Source: Eublepharis macularius
Taxonomy: Eukaryota; Chordata; Lepidosauria; Squamata; Eublepharidae
Length of the DNA: 64,000 nt
Direction of reading: 5' to 3'
Assembly (NCBI RefSeq): GCF_028583425.1
Contig: NC_072793.1
Span: forward strand, 172,151,681-172,215,680
Positions within the stretch are counted from its first letter, which is position 1; each line of letters begins with the position of its first letter. Position numbers and translations under genes: made by a program. The notes beneath the pieces are model-generated. The model was given only the letters and a program-made list of their open reading frames with translations, was not told where the DNA came from and ran no database searches. This document shows positions 21,977-32,700 of this stretch, in pieces.

Positions 21977-22103
21977 GGCTGGGTGTACTTTGAAGAGGTG
22001 GCTGTGTATTTCTCCCAGGGGGAGTGGACCCTGCTAAGCCCAGCCCAGAGGGCTCCCTACAAGGAAGTCATGCTGGAGAATTTTGGCCATGTGGCCTCTC
22101 TGG
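21977..22103 (+). pseudogene. KRAB-A exon relic (lost splice donor)
   Basis: A 127-bp segment follows CTTCTTCCAG and reads as a full KRAB-A box: [17 protein letters not shown], then [20 protein letters not shown]. It is a near copy of the exon at 30261-30387. At the 3' edge the functional copy has CTCTGG|GTGAGG and this one has CTCTGG|ATGAGG, so the GT donor is gone. No KRAB-B or finger exon follows before 24 kb. Homology to the functional locus extends on both sides (about 21730-22560), so this is a dead duplicate and not a lone exon. Confidence 0.75.
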
Positions 22104-22599
22104 ATGAGGATCCCTTTCTCCTGGGCTGTCTCCTTCTTGCTGTGAGGAGTGGCTATAAGGAAGTCCTGATGTGGAAGGATGTGCTCAGTCTGTGTGCCTT
22201 GTGGCTGATCTCTGACACCCTCCATGAGCCTTCCTCTGATGTGGATTTTGGTTCCTTTGGGTAGGAGCCCCTGCCTGGCAGTCCGGTGCCTGGACCACAT
22301 GAGAGGGCATCAGAAAAGGTGCCAAAGGACGCTGGGTCTGGAGAAGTGGGAGGGTCTAAGCAGGGGCTTCTCTCCAGTCTGGGCCTTGCCTTAAGTGGGC
22401 TGAGATGCAGCTGCGGAGGGAACTCTGCTGGCTTTTCTGCCACTCATTTGTTCTCAGTTGGGATTTCCACTTCCACTTGGCTGGGAGCGGGCACAGAACT
22501 AGTAATGCCAAGTGGGTACTTCTAGGCCCCAAACTGTACTCTCTCCCCCCCCCCCCCATCACTTGCCTGTGTTTGCTGCCTGTGGATATGGAGGCTTCC

Positions 22600-24090
22600 T
22601 TCAGTCCCCATGGCTAGTCTTTGATGGACCTCTCCTCTGTGGATCTGCTTAATTCACTTGTAAAGTCATGTGAATTGTTCCCCTGAAGTTCTAGTCATAA
22701 CCGTGACAGAAAGGTCTGTTCTCTCCTTCGGCCCCTTTACAGTTCGGTAGTCAATGAGACTTTCAGGCTAGCTATGTTTCTGTGTGCATAGGTGTCTCAT
22801 TCAGTTGTTCCCCTATACTTCTAGCCATATCCATGACACTGTTCCTAATGGCTGGATCTCCTACTACTGAAAGCCCATATTCTCCTGACCCGTAACAGGT
22901 ATCCTCAGCACGAGAAGGTATTGGTTCAGCATGCAAAAAAGGGGTCCCTTCTGAGAGATTATGTTTGCCCCCTCTCCCAGATTCCCTCCAACCTTGGGAC
23001 CCTCATTCTCTTTGACAATAGTGGATCCATCAGCACAGCTATGGGAAGGTTTTAACAGATCCCTACAGTCTCATCTACACACTTCAGTCTCTCAGATTCT
23101 CCAGATTGCCCACCCTAGTGTCAAGGGGGGGGAATCTGTTCCTTGAGAGCAAACACCTCCATGCATCAAGCACACACCCACAATTGCTACCTCTGAAACA
23201 TACACATGGCACTCATTCTGTCCCCGTTTAATGATGCTGAGTCTCTATGGTTGTCATGATTGTACCCACTCATGCCATTATTTTGCTGAGCCTTGATTTC
23301 ACATTGCTTTTGCTTTAACTTGAGTTCCTTTCACAGGCCTGCTGGAAAATGAAAGCATCTTATCTCTCATGGGAATGTCTCCCTTTATTACTCTGGCCTT
23401 GCTGTTGCAGCTGTGTGTGCCAAAATGTGTTGCAATCTACTACCTTCCTGGTGTCTAGACAAAGCTATGAAACCTCTTTGAGAATTTCTCATGATCTCTT
23501 CCCACCATAGATATGTTTACTGGAGGGAGGGGGGGAGTAATGGGACCTATATCAGAATGTAATTTTGTTTGCTTAACCATTCCTGTCAATTTTCTTAGTC
23601 GACTGTAGTTCTCTCTATGAACCTTATTGATCTCTGATTAAAGCTTTTTCAACCAAGAACCATGGAGTGCTGGATGTGAGGGTTCGGGGGTCTGCCTGTC
23701 ATAGTTTAAGAACCATAGAACTGAAAAGGGTCATCTCGTGTTCCCTGCTAAAGTCCCAGGTTTAATTTCCTCTGTTGTCGGCTTGGTTTGCCTGCTCCAC
23801 AAGGTGCTGTCTGCTTTCTAGAGCCTTGTTTCTTATAGATTCTGTTTCCAGTTGGGATGTGTAGTTCTTTCTACAATTCTCAAAACAATAGTAAGCTCCA
23901 CCAGCTGATTTACCTCAGAGTGCAAGAAGTCATTCCGGTTATGGTGTTGGCGACTTCGCAGATCAAACACCACAGGCACAAAACACATGTGGCATTGTCC
24001 CGTGCCATCATCCCCCATTCACCTGGGAAGAGCAAACAACCAAGCAGTGTGCTTCACTGCCTGAGGGCAAACTGACGGTTTGTGGATCCA
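22600..24090. other. 3' flank of the KRAB relic; no gene seen
   Basis: No zinc-finger exon follows the relic. A phrase near 22700-22760 (AGGTCTGTTCTCTCC...CAGTTCGGTAGTCAATGAGACTTTC) resembles 35895-35955, downstream of the functional finger exon. The duplication may therefore be broader than the KRAB exon, with the finger exon deleted. Confidence 0.4.
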
Positions 24091-24095
24091 TGTCA

Positions 24096-24594
24096 GAGCC
24101 AAAACAGATGCAGCATGCTCCGGGAACCTTTCCTCCCACTCTCCCAGTGCAGCCTGGTGTCGCTCTGTGGGGGCTGGGCCAGGCGAGGGGGGTGGAGTTG
24201 CCTCCCCCCGTCACACTGAGCGTCACTTCATCTCCCCCCCCTTGCCTGGCCCAGCCCCCACAGAGCAACACCAGGCTGCACCGGGAGAGCGGGAGGAAAG
24301 GCTCCCGGAGCATGCTGCATCTCCCCCTCACTCGCCCGGCCCCCACCAGAAGCCGCGCAGCCCAGAACTGCGGGGACTGGGCCAGACAAGGGAGAGGGGG
24401 AGATGAAGTGACACTCAGTGCGACGGGGTGGGGGGGAGGCAGAGCACGTGCAGCTATGTAGCTCCGGGCTACGCAAGTAGGGGAAGGAGAAATGCAGCGA
24501 TGCACCTGCAAGGACGCCTACACTTCCCGTCAAACCTTGAGGCAAGGAAGCCCAGGTTGAATTGAGGTAACTCGTCACGTCTGTTTCGGGTCTC
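24096..24594. mobile_element. Palindromic GC-rich MITE, ~500 bp
   Basis: The ends GAGCCAAAACAGATG and CGTCTGTTTCGGGTCTC are imperfect inverted repeats. Inside, about 90-bp arms (24111-24200 versus 24238-24325) are inverted: AGCATGCTCCGGGAACC against its complement, and TGGGGGCTGGGCCAGGCGAG against its complement. A third inverted block, TCACTTCATCTCCCCC/GGGGGAGATGAAGTGA, joins them. The right end carries the 'GTAGGCGTCC...' arm text of the 6048/19652 family. Confidence 0.65.
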
Positions 24595-24838
24595 AAACAC
24601 TCTAACCACTATACTCCACTGGCTTTGGGAGAGATAAATTAACCTGCAAACCTGGGTCTTAATTGGTGACTGAAAGGGGGAGGAGCTCTGGGAGATAAAA
24701 GATGCTCCCAGAATATTCAGAAAATGTGGCTGCCCCCTGCCAGGAGTGCCTTAAGCACCAAGAGGCTTTATTATGGCATTGCTGCTTTCCTCCTCATTCC
24801 TGCCCTTGTGAAGCCAAAACATGTTGTCTTGGGCTGTG

Positions 24839-26395
24839 GTTAATTGCCTTAGAGGTTAGTGCCCTCTGGCCTAGTCACCCCCCCCCCCGACTTGTTTACA
24901 TTATTTTCCTTTTGGGAAACTGGGGGACAGAAGGGGAGAATCAGAAATGCAGGTGGGAAGGTTGTGACAGAGGGGGTTTCTCCTTGGTGGGTTTCTCTGT
25001 ATGCATTTAATTTTTAAGCCAAAGCGAGTTTATACTACTGGAACTTTTAGTGTGTGATGCAGTTCTCTGTATTTTTTCCCCCAGGCTTGCTTCTAAAATT
25101 TGCTCTTCGGAAAGTAAGACTAGATTCACAACCTAAGTGCAAAGACTAGATTCAAAAGGGTAAAAAGGAAATAAAAGATGAAAGCAAAGTCCTGCCTTTC
25201 TTAGATAACATGGGTAGTCCACCTTTTACACCTCCACACCCCGAAAATGCCATCTGAGGGTTAAAGTGAGAGAGTCTATGAAGTCCTAGAGAGGAAGGCG
25301 GGAGTTACGAGGGAAAGTCATTTCCTGTCCTGCCTTCTTTCTGGAGCCTTTTGAATTTCCCGGGCTGCTGCTTGAACGGCTGCGAGGAATCTGGTGAGCT
25401 CGGGTGGGTGTGTGTCCGTCCATGCAAGACCAAAGCAGAGAGAAATGGGGGAGCAGAGAATGAACCCCCTCCCCCAATTCCCCTCTCCTGCACCAGAGGG
25501 CCGCATGGTGCAAAGCCAAAGCATTTCCGTTAAACAACGTGGGAAGTGACATACACGTGCACGAGGGACAAATAGGAAGGGGGTTTTGGCCCTTCTTGGG
25601 GGTTTGGAGCAGAAAGGGGGGCAATGGGTCAGGGTTGGGGAGCATCAGGGAAGGCAACAGATTTGTGTGAGGGGAGCCACTCAACTCATTCGGCCACCCT
25701 CTGCCTCTTTTCAGCCTGATCCCAGCAGTGGTCCCCCCCCGCCCCTTCCATATCAGGCCTGAGCTTGCCAACTTCCAGGTGGCGCCTGGGGATCACCCAG
25801 CTACAGAGAAAAGAGTTTCTTTGAAGGATGTATTCTGTGGCATTAAACACCCCTCCCCAAATCCTATCCTTCCCTTGCTGCATCCTCAAATCTCCAGGAA
25901 GCTCCGTGTCCTTTGCTCGTTAATCATGAAGGGGTGTCAGAGGACACTCTGCCCCCCTCTCTAGTGCTGCTGCATTTCCTCCTCCCTTTTTATTTTTGGA
26001 AATCCTGGTCCATCTCCTGTGATTTCTGGACTGCTTTTCTCTCCCACTGGGGGTGTGGATAGGAGGTGCTTCCCTCTAGGTAGGAAGTAGATCATCAACC
26101 AAATTTGCAGGAACTCTTCTAGATCAGCAATACTGGATAGAAGAGAAGAGACAAGGCTCCTATCTGGAACTTGTCGAAAAAGTCTGAATTTTACAGCTGT
26201 TTCATATGGATAAAATATGAAGGACAAAGACCCCAGGTGATGGAGTGGGCTGCATCCCCTTGTGAACAGCTTTCCCCTGCAGGTGGACTCAAGGCAGCTT
26301 CGCTTCCAACTAGAGATGAGAGCACATCTTGGAATGACTCCCTGAGCTAAAAACTCCCTGCCGTGGAACAGCAGCCCAGCAGGCAGAGACAGAGG
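24839..26395 (+). repeat. Duplicated KRAB-ZNF 5' region, copy A
   Basis: Copy A matches copy B (26592-28015) in order over about 1.5 kb: GTTAATTGCCTTAGAG, TGTGATGCAGTTCTCTGTATTTTT, AAGACTAGATTCACAA, GATAACATGGGT, GACCAAAGCA, and the block ending GATGGAGTGGGCTGCATCCCC. It also matches copy C at the right window edge. Copy A alone of the tandem pair keeps the first-exon segment at 25262-25393. Confidence 0.8.
25262..25393 (+). promoter_or_regulatory. Likely promoter and 5' exon of the plus-strand KRAB-ZNF gene
   Basis: The segment contains GAAGTCCTAGAG, GGAAAGTCATTTCCTGTCCTG (a palindromic TTTCC-type site) and GGCTGCTGCTTGAACGGCTGCGAGGAATCTG. It ends at a strong donor CTG|GTGAGCTC (exon edge 25393). 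The same segment with the same donor lies at 63065-63178 next to a CpG island, which supports a real first exon. It contains no obvious start codon and is probably a 5' UTR exon. Its use by the gene at 29795-33964 is inferred from order and strand. Confidence 0.55.
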
Positions 26396-26591
26396 CAGGC
26401 ACTTTCTCAAGTGAAAAAAAGGAAGGAAAGACTCCATAATTGTAACCCTTAAGGCGGAGGCTGCCTGCAAAACGCCACTGCTGCCGAAATGGGTCCTGGT
26501 ATGTAGAGCGGACATCTTTTGATCTTGGCCTCCATTTTAGGTTGCCAAAGTGACTCTCTCCAGACCTCTGCCTTGCCTTGGGCTGCTGCAG

Positions 26592-28015
26592 TTAATTGCC
26601 TTAGAGTTTAGCCCACCCCTGATGTGGTTATGTTATTTACCCTTTGATAACAGTGGGGTGGCTGGGGGATGAGGGAGAGAACCAGTGATGGAACTGGGAA
26701 GATTGGGGGGGGGGTGTCTCCTTGTTGGGTTTCTCTGCATACACGTAATGTTAACCCAAGGCCTACTATACTACTGAACCTTTTAAGATGTGATGCAGTT
26801 CTCTGTATTTTTTTCAAGTCTTCTTTTTAAAATTTGCTCTTTGGAAGCATAAGACTAGATTCACAAACTAAGTGCAAAGACTAGGTTCAAAAAGGCAAAA
26901 AGGAAATAAAAGAGGAAAGCCAAGTCCTGCCTTTCTCTGATAACATGGGTGGTCCACCTTTTACACCCCCATACCCCGAAATGTTCTCTAAGGGGGGGGG
27001 GGTCCATGCAAGACCAAAGCAGGAGAAATGGGGGGAGCCGAGGGAGAGCCCCCTCCCCCGATTCCCACCTTGTCCCTTTCCTGAACCTGAGGGCCACATG
27101 GTGCAAAGCCAAAGCATTTCCCTAATGCACAGGGACGAATAGGAATGGGGCTTTCCCTTCTTGAGGGTTTGGAGCAGGGGGGGTGATGGTTCAGGGCTGG
27201 GGAGCAGCAGGAAGGACAGCAGTCTTGTGGGGGGGAGGAGAGCCCCCAACTCCTTCAGCCACCCTCTGCTTCTTTTTAGCCTGGTCCCAGCAGTGCTTCC
27301 TCCTTTCCCTTTCCATATCAGGCCAGAAAACAGGTGGCGGCTGGAGATCTGGCACTGCAGCTGACCTCCCGGCTACAGAGAAAAGAGCAGCTTTGGAGGG
27401 CGTATTCTATGGCGTTGTACACCGCTTAGGTCCCTCCCCAAATCCTTCCTATGTTGCATCCCAAATCAGAGTTGGCCACCGTGTCCTTTGCTCTTTGATC
27501 ATGACGGGGTGTCTGAGGACTCCCTGTCCCCCTCCCCTTTGCTGCTGAATTTTCCTCTCCCTCGTCCGTCTCCTGTGATTTCTGAGCTGCTTTTCTCTCC
27601 TACTGTGAGTGCGGATAGAAGGTGTTTCCCACTAAGTGGGCTGTAGATTATCGACAACATTTACAGGATCTCTTCTGGATTAGCAATGCTGGACAGAAGA
27701 GAGGAGACAAGGCTCCTATCTGGAACTTGTAGAAAAAGTCTGAATCTAATTATTTAAACTAAATAAAAAAATTTTAAAAAAGAAAGAAAAAGTCTGAATC
27801 TTAGAACTGTATCATATGGATAAAACATGAGGGACAAAGACCTCAGGTGATGGAGTGGGCTGCATCCCCTTGTAAACAGCTTTCCCCTGCAGGCGGACTC
27901 AAGGCAGCTTGGCTTCCAACTGGAGATGACTGAGAGCACGTCTTGGAATAATTCCCTGTGCTAAAAACTCCCTGCCATGGAACAGTAGCCCCGCAGGGCC
28001 AACTAGCCAGGCACA
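26592..28015 (+). repeat. Duplicated KRAB-ZNF 5' region, copy B (first exon deleted)
   Basis: It is collinear with copy A, but runs from CCCATACCCCGAAATGTTCTCTAAG straight through a G run into GTCCATGCAAGACCAAAGCA. The ~150 bp holding the first exon and its donor are missing. It also contains an extra A-rich tract near 27755-27795. It is therefore unlikely to be a working promoter. Confidence 0.75.
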
Positions 28016-28559
28016 GAGCAGGGGTCTCAAAGTGTAGATGAGAAAGTGGTGCTGTGGGGAAGGGCTTAGACTTGTTAGGCAGTGAGGAATTTTCTGGGGC
28101 AGAGACAGCCTTCAGTTGAACCACTTGGTATCCGAAAGGTGCAGAACAGATCGTAAACTAATCCCAGGCAAAGACGACAGGAGCTGTGGAGCCTCCAATT
28201 TGGGACGAGTCAGGGCAATATTGGGAGGAGCACAATAGGACTTGGGAGACAGAGTCGCAAGGCAAAGGAGGGCCCTGTGCAGAGACAAGGGGGCTGAGGG
28301 AGCAGAAGGGGGTTGGAGAAGAAAACACAAGACAGGTGCTCCGAGCCAAGATGGGGGAGCCAAGCTGGAGTGCTTGGTGCCAGGTGGCCGTTTAGATGGA
28401 GGGGGTGTCCCAGAAGCATGGTGGACTGGGGAGAATCAGTGGGGAATAGTCATGCTGGGGAATAAGCTCTGCAGGCAGAGAGGGAGGTGTTGGACGAGGG
28501 GCTGAAAATATCAGGGGAATGCATTTCCCAACAGAAGCGATGGGCCCCCGTATTTCCAC

Positions 28560-28770
28560 CCCTAAGGGTTACTTAAAAGTGGGGATTTCCTGTGGCCCAC
28601 CTGATCAAAGCCTTGAGGCTGAACTTGAGATGGAGGAGGGAACAAGGGGGGCGACTAAAGCAGATAATGTTGTGATAATGGGTGACTTCAACTACCCTCA
28701 CAATGACTGGGCTAACGTGTGCTGGAGTCATGTAATATGTGCCCCAATGAAGGGACTGATAAAAGAATTG
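28560..28770 (+). mobile_element. CR1-like endonuclease fragment
   Basis: The frame from about 28663 reads NVVIMGDFNYPHNDWANV, matching the 'vvLMGDFNyPdIDW' motif of CR1 apurinic endonuclease domains (the catalytic D and N are retained). It is only about 200 bp long and is truncated at both sides. Confidence 0.65.
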
Positions 28771-28892
28771 TAATCAGGAAGCGGATTTTGAATCCCAAGA
28801 ACAGGCAGAAATGGGGAGCAGTGCAGGACAGATCCCCCAATCGGGGGGGGGGGGGTCCTGAACGACATGTGTTCTTTGGAAGTGAAAGTTTT

Positions 28893-29660
28893 CAGTATTG
28901 TCAAAGGCTTTCACGGCCGGAGAACAATGGTTGTCGTGGGTTTTCCGGGCTGTATTGCCGTGGTCTTGGCATTGTAGTTCCTGACGTTTCGCCAGAAGCT
29001 GTGGCTGGCATCTTCAGAGGTGTAGCACCAAAAGACAGAGATCTCTCAGTGTCACAGTGTGGAAAAGATGTTGGCAGGTCATTTGTATCTACTCAGGAGG
29101 GGTGGGGTTGAGCTGAGTCATCCTGTAAGAGTTTCCCAGGGTGTGGAATGCTAATGGCGGGAGGCTTCACTGTATCCTGAGGAGGTTCTTTTGCATATGG
29201 ATTGGTGCTTGATGTGCTCATCTTCTCTGCAGGGCTATTGTCGAGTATAGAGTGTTTTGTTAGCCTGGTGTTTTTCAGAACTGGAAACCATGCTCTGTTC
29301 ATGCTTAAGGTTTCTTCTTTCCTGTTGAAGTTTTGCTTATGCTTGTGAATTTCAATGGCTTCCCTGTGCAGTCTGACAAAGTAGTTGGAAGTGTTGTCCA
29401 GTATTTTGGTGTCCTGGAATAAGATACTGTGCCCTGTTTGAGTTAGGCTATGTTCAGCCACTGCTGATTTTTCAGGTTGTCCAAGTCTGCAGTGTCTTTC
29501 ATGTTCTTTTATTCTTGTCTGGATACTACGCTTTGTGGTCCCGATGTAAACTTGTCCACAGCTGCAGGGTATACGGTATACTCCTGCAGAGGTGAGGGGG
29601 TCTCTACTGTCCTTTGCTGATCGTAGCATCTGTTGTATTTTTCAGGTGGGTCCGTGTCGG
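28893..29660 (-). mobile_element. Penelope-like element 3' part with GIY-YIG domain
   Basis: A minus-strand open frame starts with MLRSAKDSRDPLTSAG, then GVYRIPCSCGQVYIG, which is a GIY-YIG endonuclease core with the cysteine pair (CSC) typical of Penelope-like elements. ERHCRLGQPEKSAVAEH follows, completing the domain. The frame ends at 29093, and the downstream noncoding part (to about 28893) carries CTGAAGATGCCAGCCACAG-like text seen at many reptilian copies. The reverse transcriptase part is absent, so it is 5'-truncated. It lies 135 bp upstream of the start exon of the zinc-finger gene. Confidence 0.8.
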
Positions 29661-29794
29661 GTCAAACACTCCTTGAGTTTCTTGAATTGTGCCCCAAAGA
29701 CAGACCAGAGAGTGGTTAACTCCAGTAGCTGGCAAAGAACTTTGTGTCTAGCAAAAAAGAGTTTGCTACACTTCTTTTTTCCTCTCTCTCCTAG

Positions 29795-32700
29795 GCAGCT
29801 ACGGAAAGACACCCTTGATGCCTTCTCTGCCATCTCCTCTGCGTGGGGAAAAGAAAACAACCGCCATGCAGCCTGCCCAGGTAAAGGGGGCTGGGGGGGG
29901 CACGGGGAAGACCTGCAGAGAACCACATAAATGCTTCCTTTGCCCTTGCGGGGCTCACAGGATCAGGCTCCTTCCTGCCGCTTCTAGATGTTGAAAGTAC
30001 CCACTGGGGCGGCAGGAAAATTGCTGCACTGCATCTAGGATTATATGTGCAGAGAGCAAGGTAATACTTTATCACAAATTTCCCCCCGGCAAACCATTTG
30101 GTCCTCTGACCCCAAGAAGACTGAGAGTGGGATGCCCTGGGGCTCCAGTCCCCTCCTGGCTGCTGCCATTTCAGAATTATTTTGATATCCGTGCTTGATT
30201 TTTTTCTCATGGACCAACTTTCCAGTGATGTAAAGAAATGGTTCTTCTTTCTTCTTCCAGAGTGGGGTGTCCTTTGAAGAGGTGGCTGTGTGTTTCTCCC
30301 AGGGGGAGTGGGCCCTGCTGAGCCCGGCCCAGAGGGCTCTTTACAAGGAAGTCATGCTGGAGAATTTTGGGAACGTGGCCTCTCTGGGTGAGGCTCCTTT
30401 TCTTCTGGGCCGTCTCCTTCCTGCTGTGAGGAGTGACTGTGAGGAATTCCTGCTGATCTTTGCCCCCCTCCATGATCCTTCCCTTGATGTGGGAGGGGTT
30501 CTGGGTTCTCCTTGAGGATAGGGGGGTCCTCCCTGGCAGTCCTGTGCCTGGACCACATGAGAGGGCATCAGAAGAGGTGTCCCAAGGGATGCTTGGCCTG
30601 GAGAAGGTGGGAGGGTCAAAGCAGGGGCTCCTCTCCACTCTGGGCCTTGTCTGACCCTGGCAGAGGTGTGGTTGTGGAGGGAACTCTGCTGGCCTCTCTT
30701 GCGCTTGCTTAGTTGGGTTTCCACCTCCACTTGGCTGGGAGCAGGCACAGAACTACTAATGCCAAGAGGGTCCTTGTAGGTGCATATGGTATTCCAGCCC
30801 ACCCCATTACTTGTGTATTTCTGGAAGGAGAGTCAAGCTGGCTTGGAATTCCTCCATTTATGTGCATTGGAGGGGGTCCTAATTCTGTTTCTTTCCTCTG
30901 ATTAAAAGAACCTGGGATGGCCAAACCTGACCTCATATCCTGGCTGGAAGAAGAGCAAGCACTGTTTCTCCGTGGCTCTGATGAAAAGGAGGGATTGGCA
31001 GGTAGCTGTTTCATCTGTTGTGGGACTGGAGTGTTGCCTGTGCTTCGGTCCAAAGGGCCTTGGATTTCTCTGGCTCTGTTTGTCCTCACAGCTCGAGATT
31101 CTCTGAAGATCTTGGCTGGGTTATGAATGCTGAAATGGTATAGCTTGAACGATAAAAATAGGCAACTTTCTTCTCCCAACTCAAATCACTCTTGTCCAAG
31201 TGTAGCTGAGTCTTGTCCTCTTGGAGTGGCAGAGCTCTCTGGCATTGCTGCTTCCACCCCTGATCCCCCTGCGATCCCTTTCAGTGGAGATGCCAGGCAG
31301 AGGAAAGACAGTGCTTTACTGCAGAGATGTCACAACCCCCCCCCCCCCACAGCTCCCATTTGATGACATACTATCTCCTCCCCGCAGTAGAAGGCAGTGT
31401 TGAAAATGATTCCGCGTTTTCCAGCAGAAATCCTGGCTTTCCACTGTATTTTAAATCCTAGCCAGGATTTGTCTCTTCCAGTTAACAGCTAATTGCCATT
31501 TGTATGGAGCCGCCAGTCAGGAAGCTGATTCAGTACCTGAAATAATGTTCCAAAGTGGTTTTCACAGGATGGGGAGCTGCTTAGCAGACACCTTGGTAGA
31601 GGGGAAATGGGTGAGACAGAGCAATCGCTGATTATATTGGAGGGGCTGTCAGGCTGGCCCAATGCTGCCTGGGATGTAGCACAAACCCCATATGAGCTGC
31701 TAGCTGTGGTGGGAGGCAAGATTGCATCTCATGGTTGAAAACATGCAAGATGGACTTCTACCATTATTTCTACTGGTGGGGCAAGGGGAATAGAGAGAGA
31801 AATCTCACTTCTGAGTTAGGTTTCTCTTTTTAAATGCAGACTTGACTCTTCACTTCTTTTACATTCAGGCTTTCTTCCTGTATTTTATTGCATACAGTAC
31901 TTCTTTTATTTCATTACCTAATTTGTAAGCACCATTATTTCTCTATATTCACATTTTCTTTCAGCAGGAGGTGTGTGGAAGTCAGAAAATGAAAAGAAAG
32001 AATATCCGCTGGTGGAGAAAAAAGATACATGTTCTGTTGTGAATGACAACATTGAATATTGTGATGCCCTGAGGAAGGAGGAGAGGAATCACCCATCCCT
32101 AGGAAGGAGAAATTCCAGTCTTTTGGAGGGTGGTAACTCTCATAAAATTAAATTAATTCCAAAAATACACAAAGAAGACAATAGGAATAAGTGCCCTACA
32201 AGTGAGGAAAATATTTCTGAAAAATCAGGAATCAGTATGCATTGCAACACTCGTAGCAAAAAGAAAAACCGTCCATCACTGAAGTGTAAAAGCTATGGGA
32301 AGAAAGGTAGCCTAACTTCCTATCAAAGAATTCATAAAGGGGAGAAAGCATATAAATGCCTGGAGTGTGGCAAAAGCTTCACTCTCAGTGGAAGCCTTAT
32401 TTCCCATCAAAGAATTCACAGTGGAGAGAAACCATATAAATGCCTTGAGTGTGGAAAAAGCTTCAGTCGGAATGGAAGCCTTAATATACATCAAAGAATT
32501 CACAAAGGGGAGAAGAAATACAAATGCCTGGAGTGTGGCAAAAGCTTCACTCTCAGTGGAAGCCTTAATATACATCGAAAAATTCACACAGGGGAGAAGA
32601 AATATAAATGCCTAGAGTGTGGGAAAAACTTTGGGCGGAAAGATTCTCTTACTTCCCATAAAATAATTCACACAGGGGAAAAGAAATATAAATGCCTGGA

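Noticed and set aside
29592-29930. Plus-strand 112-codon frame over the start exon
   Set aside because: It is out of phase with the KRAB-A exon. The MPSLP/MQPAQ frame splices correctly and is preferred.
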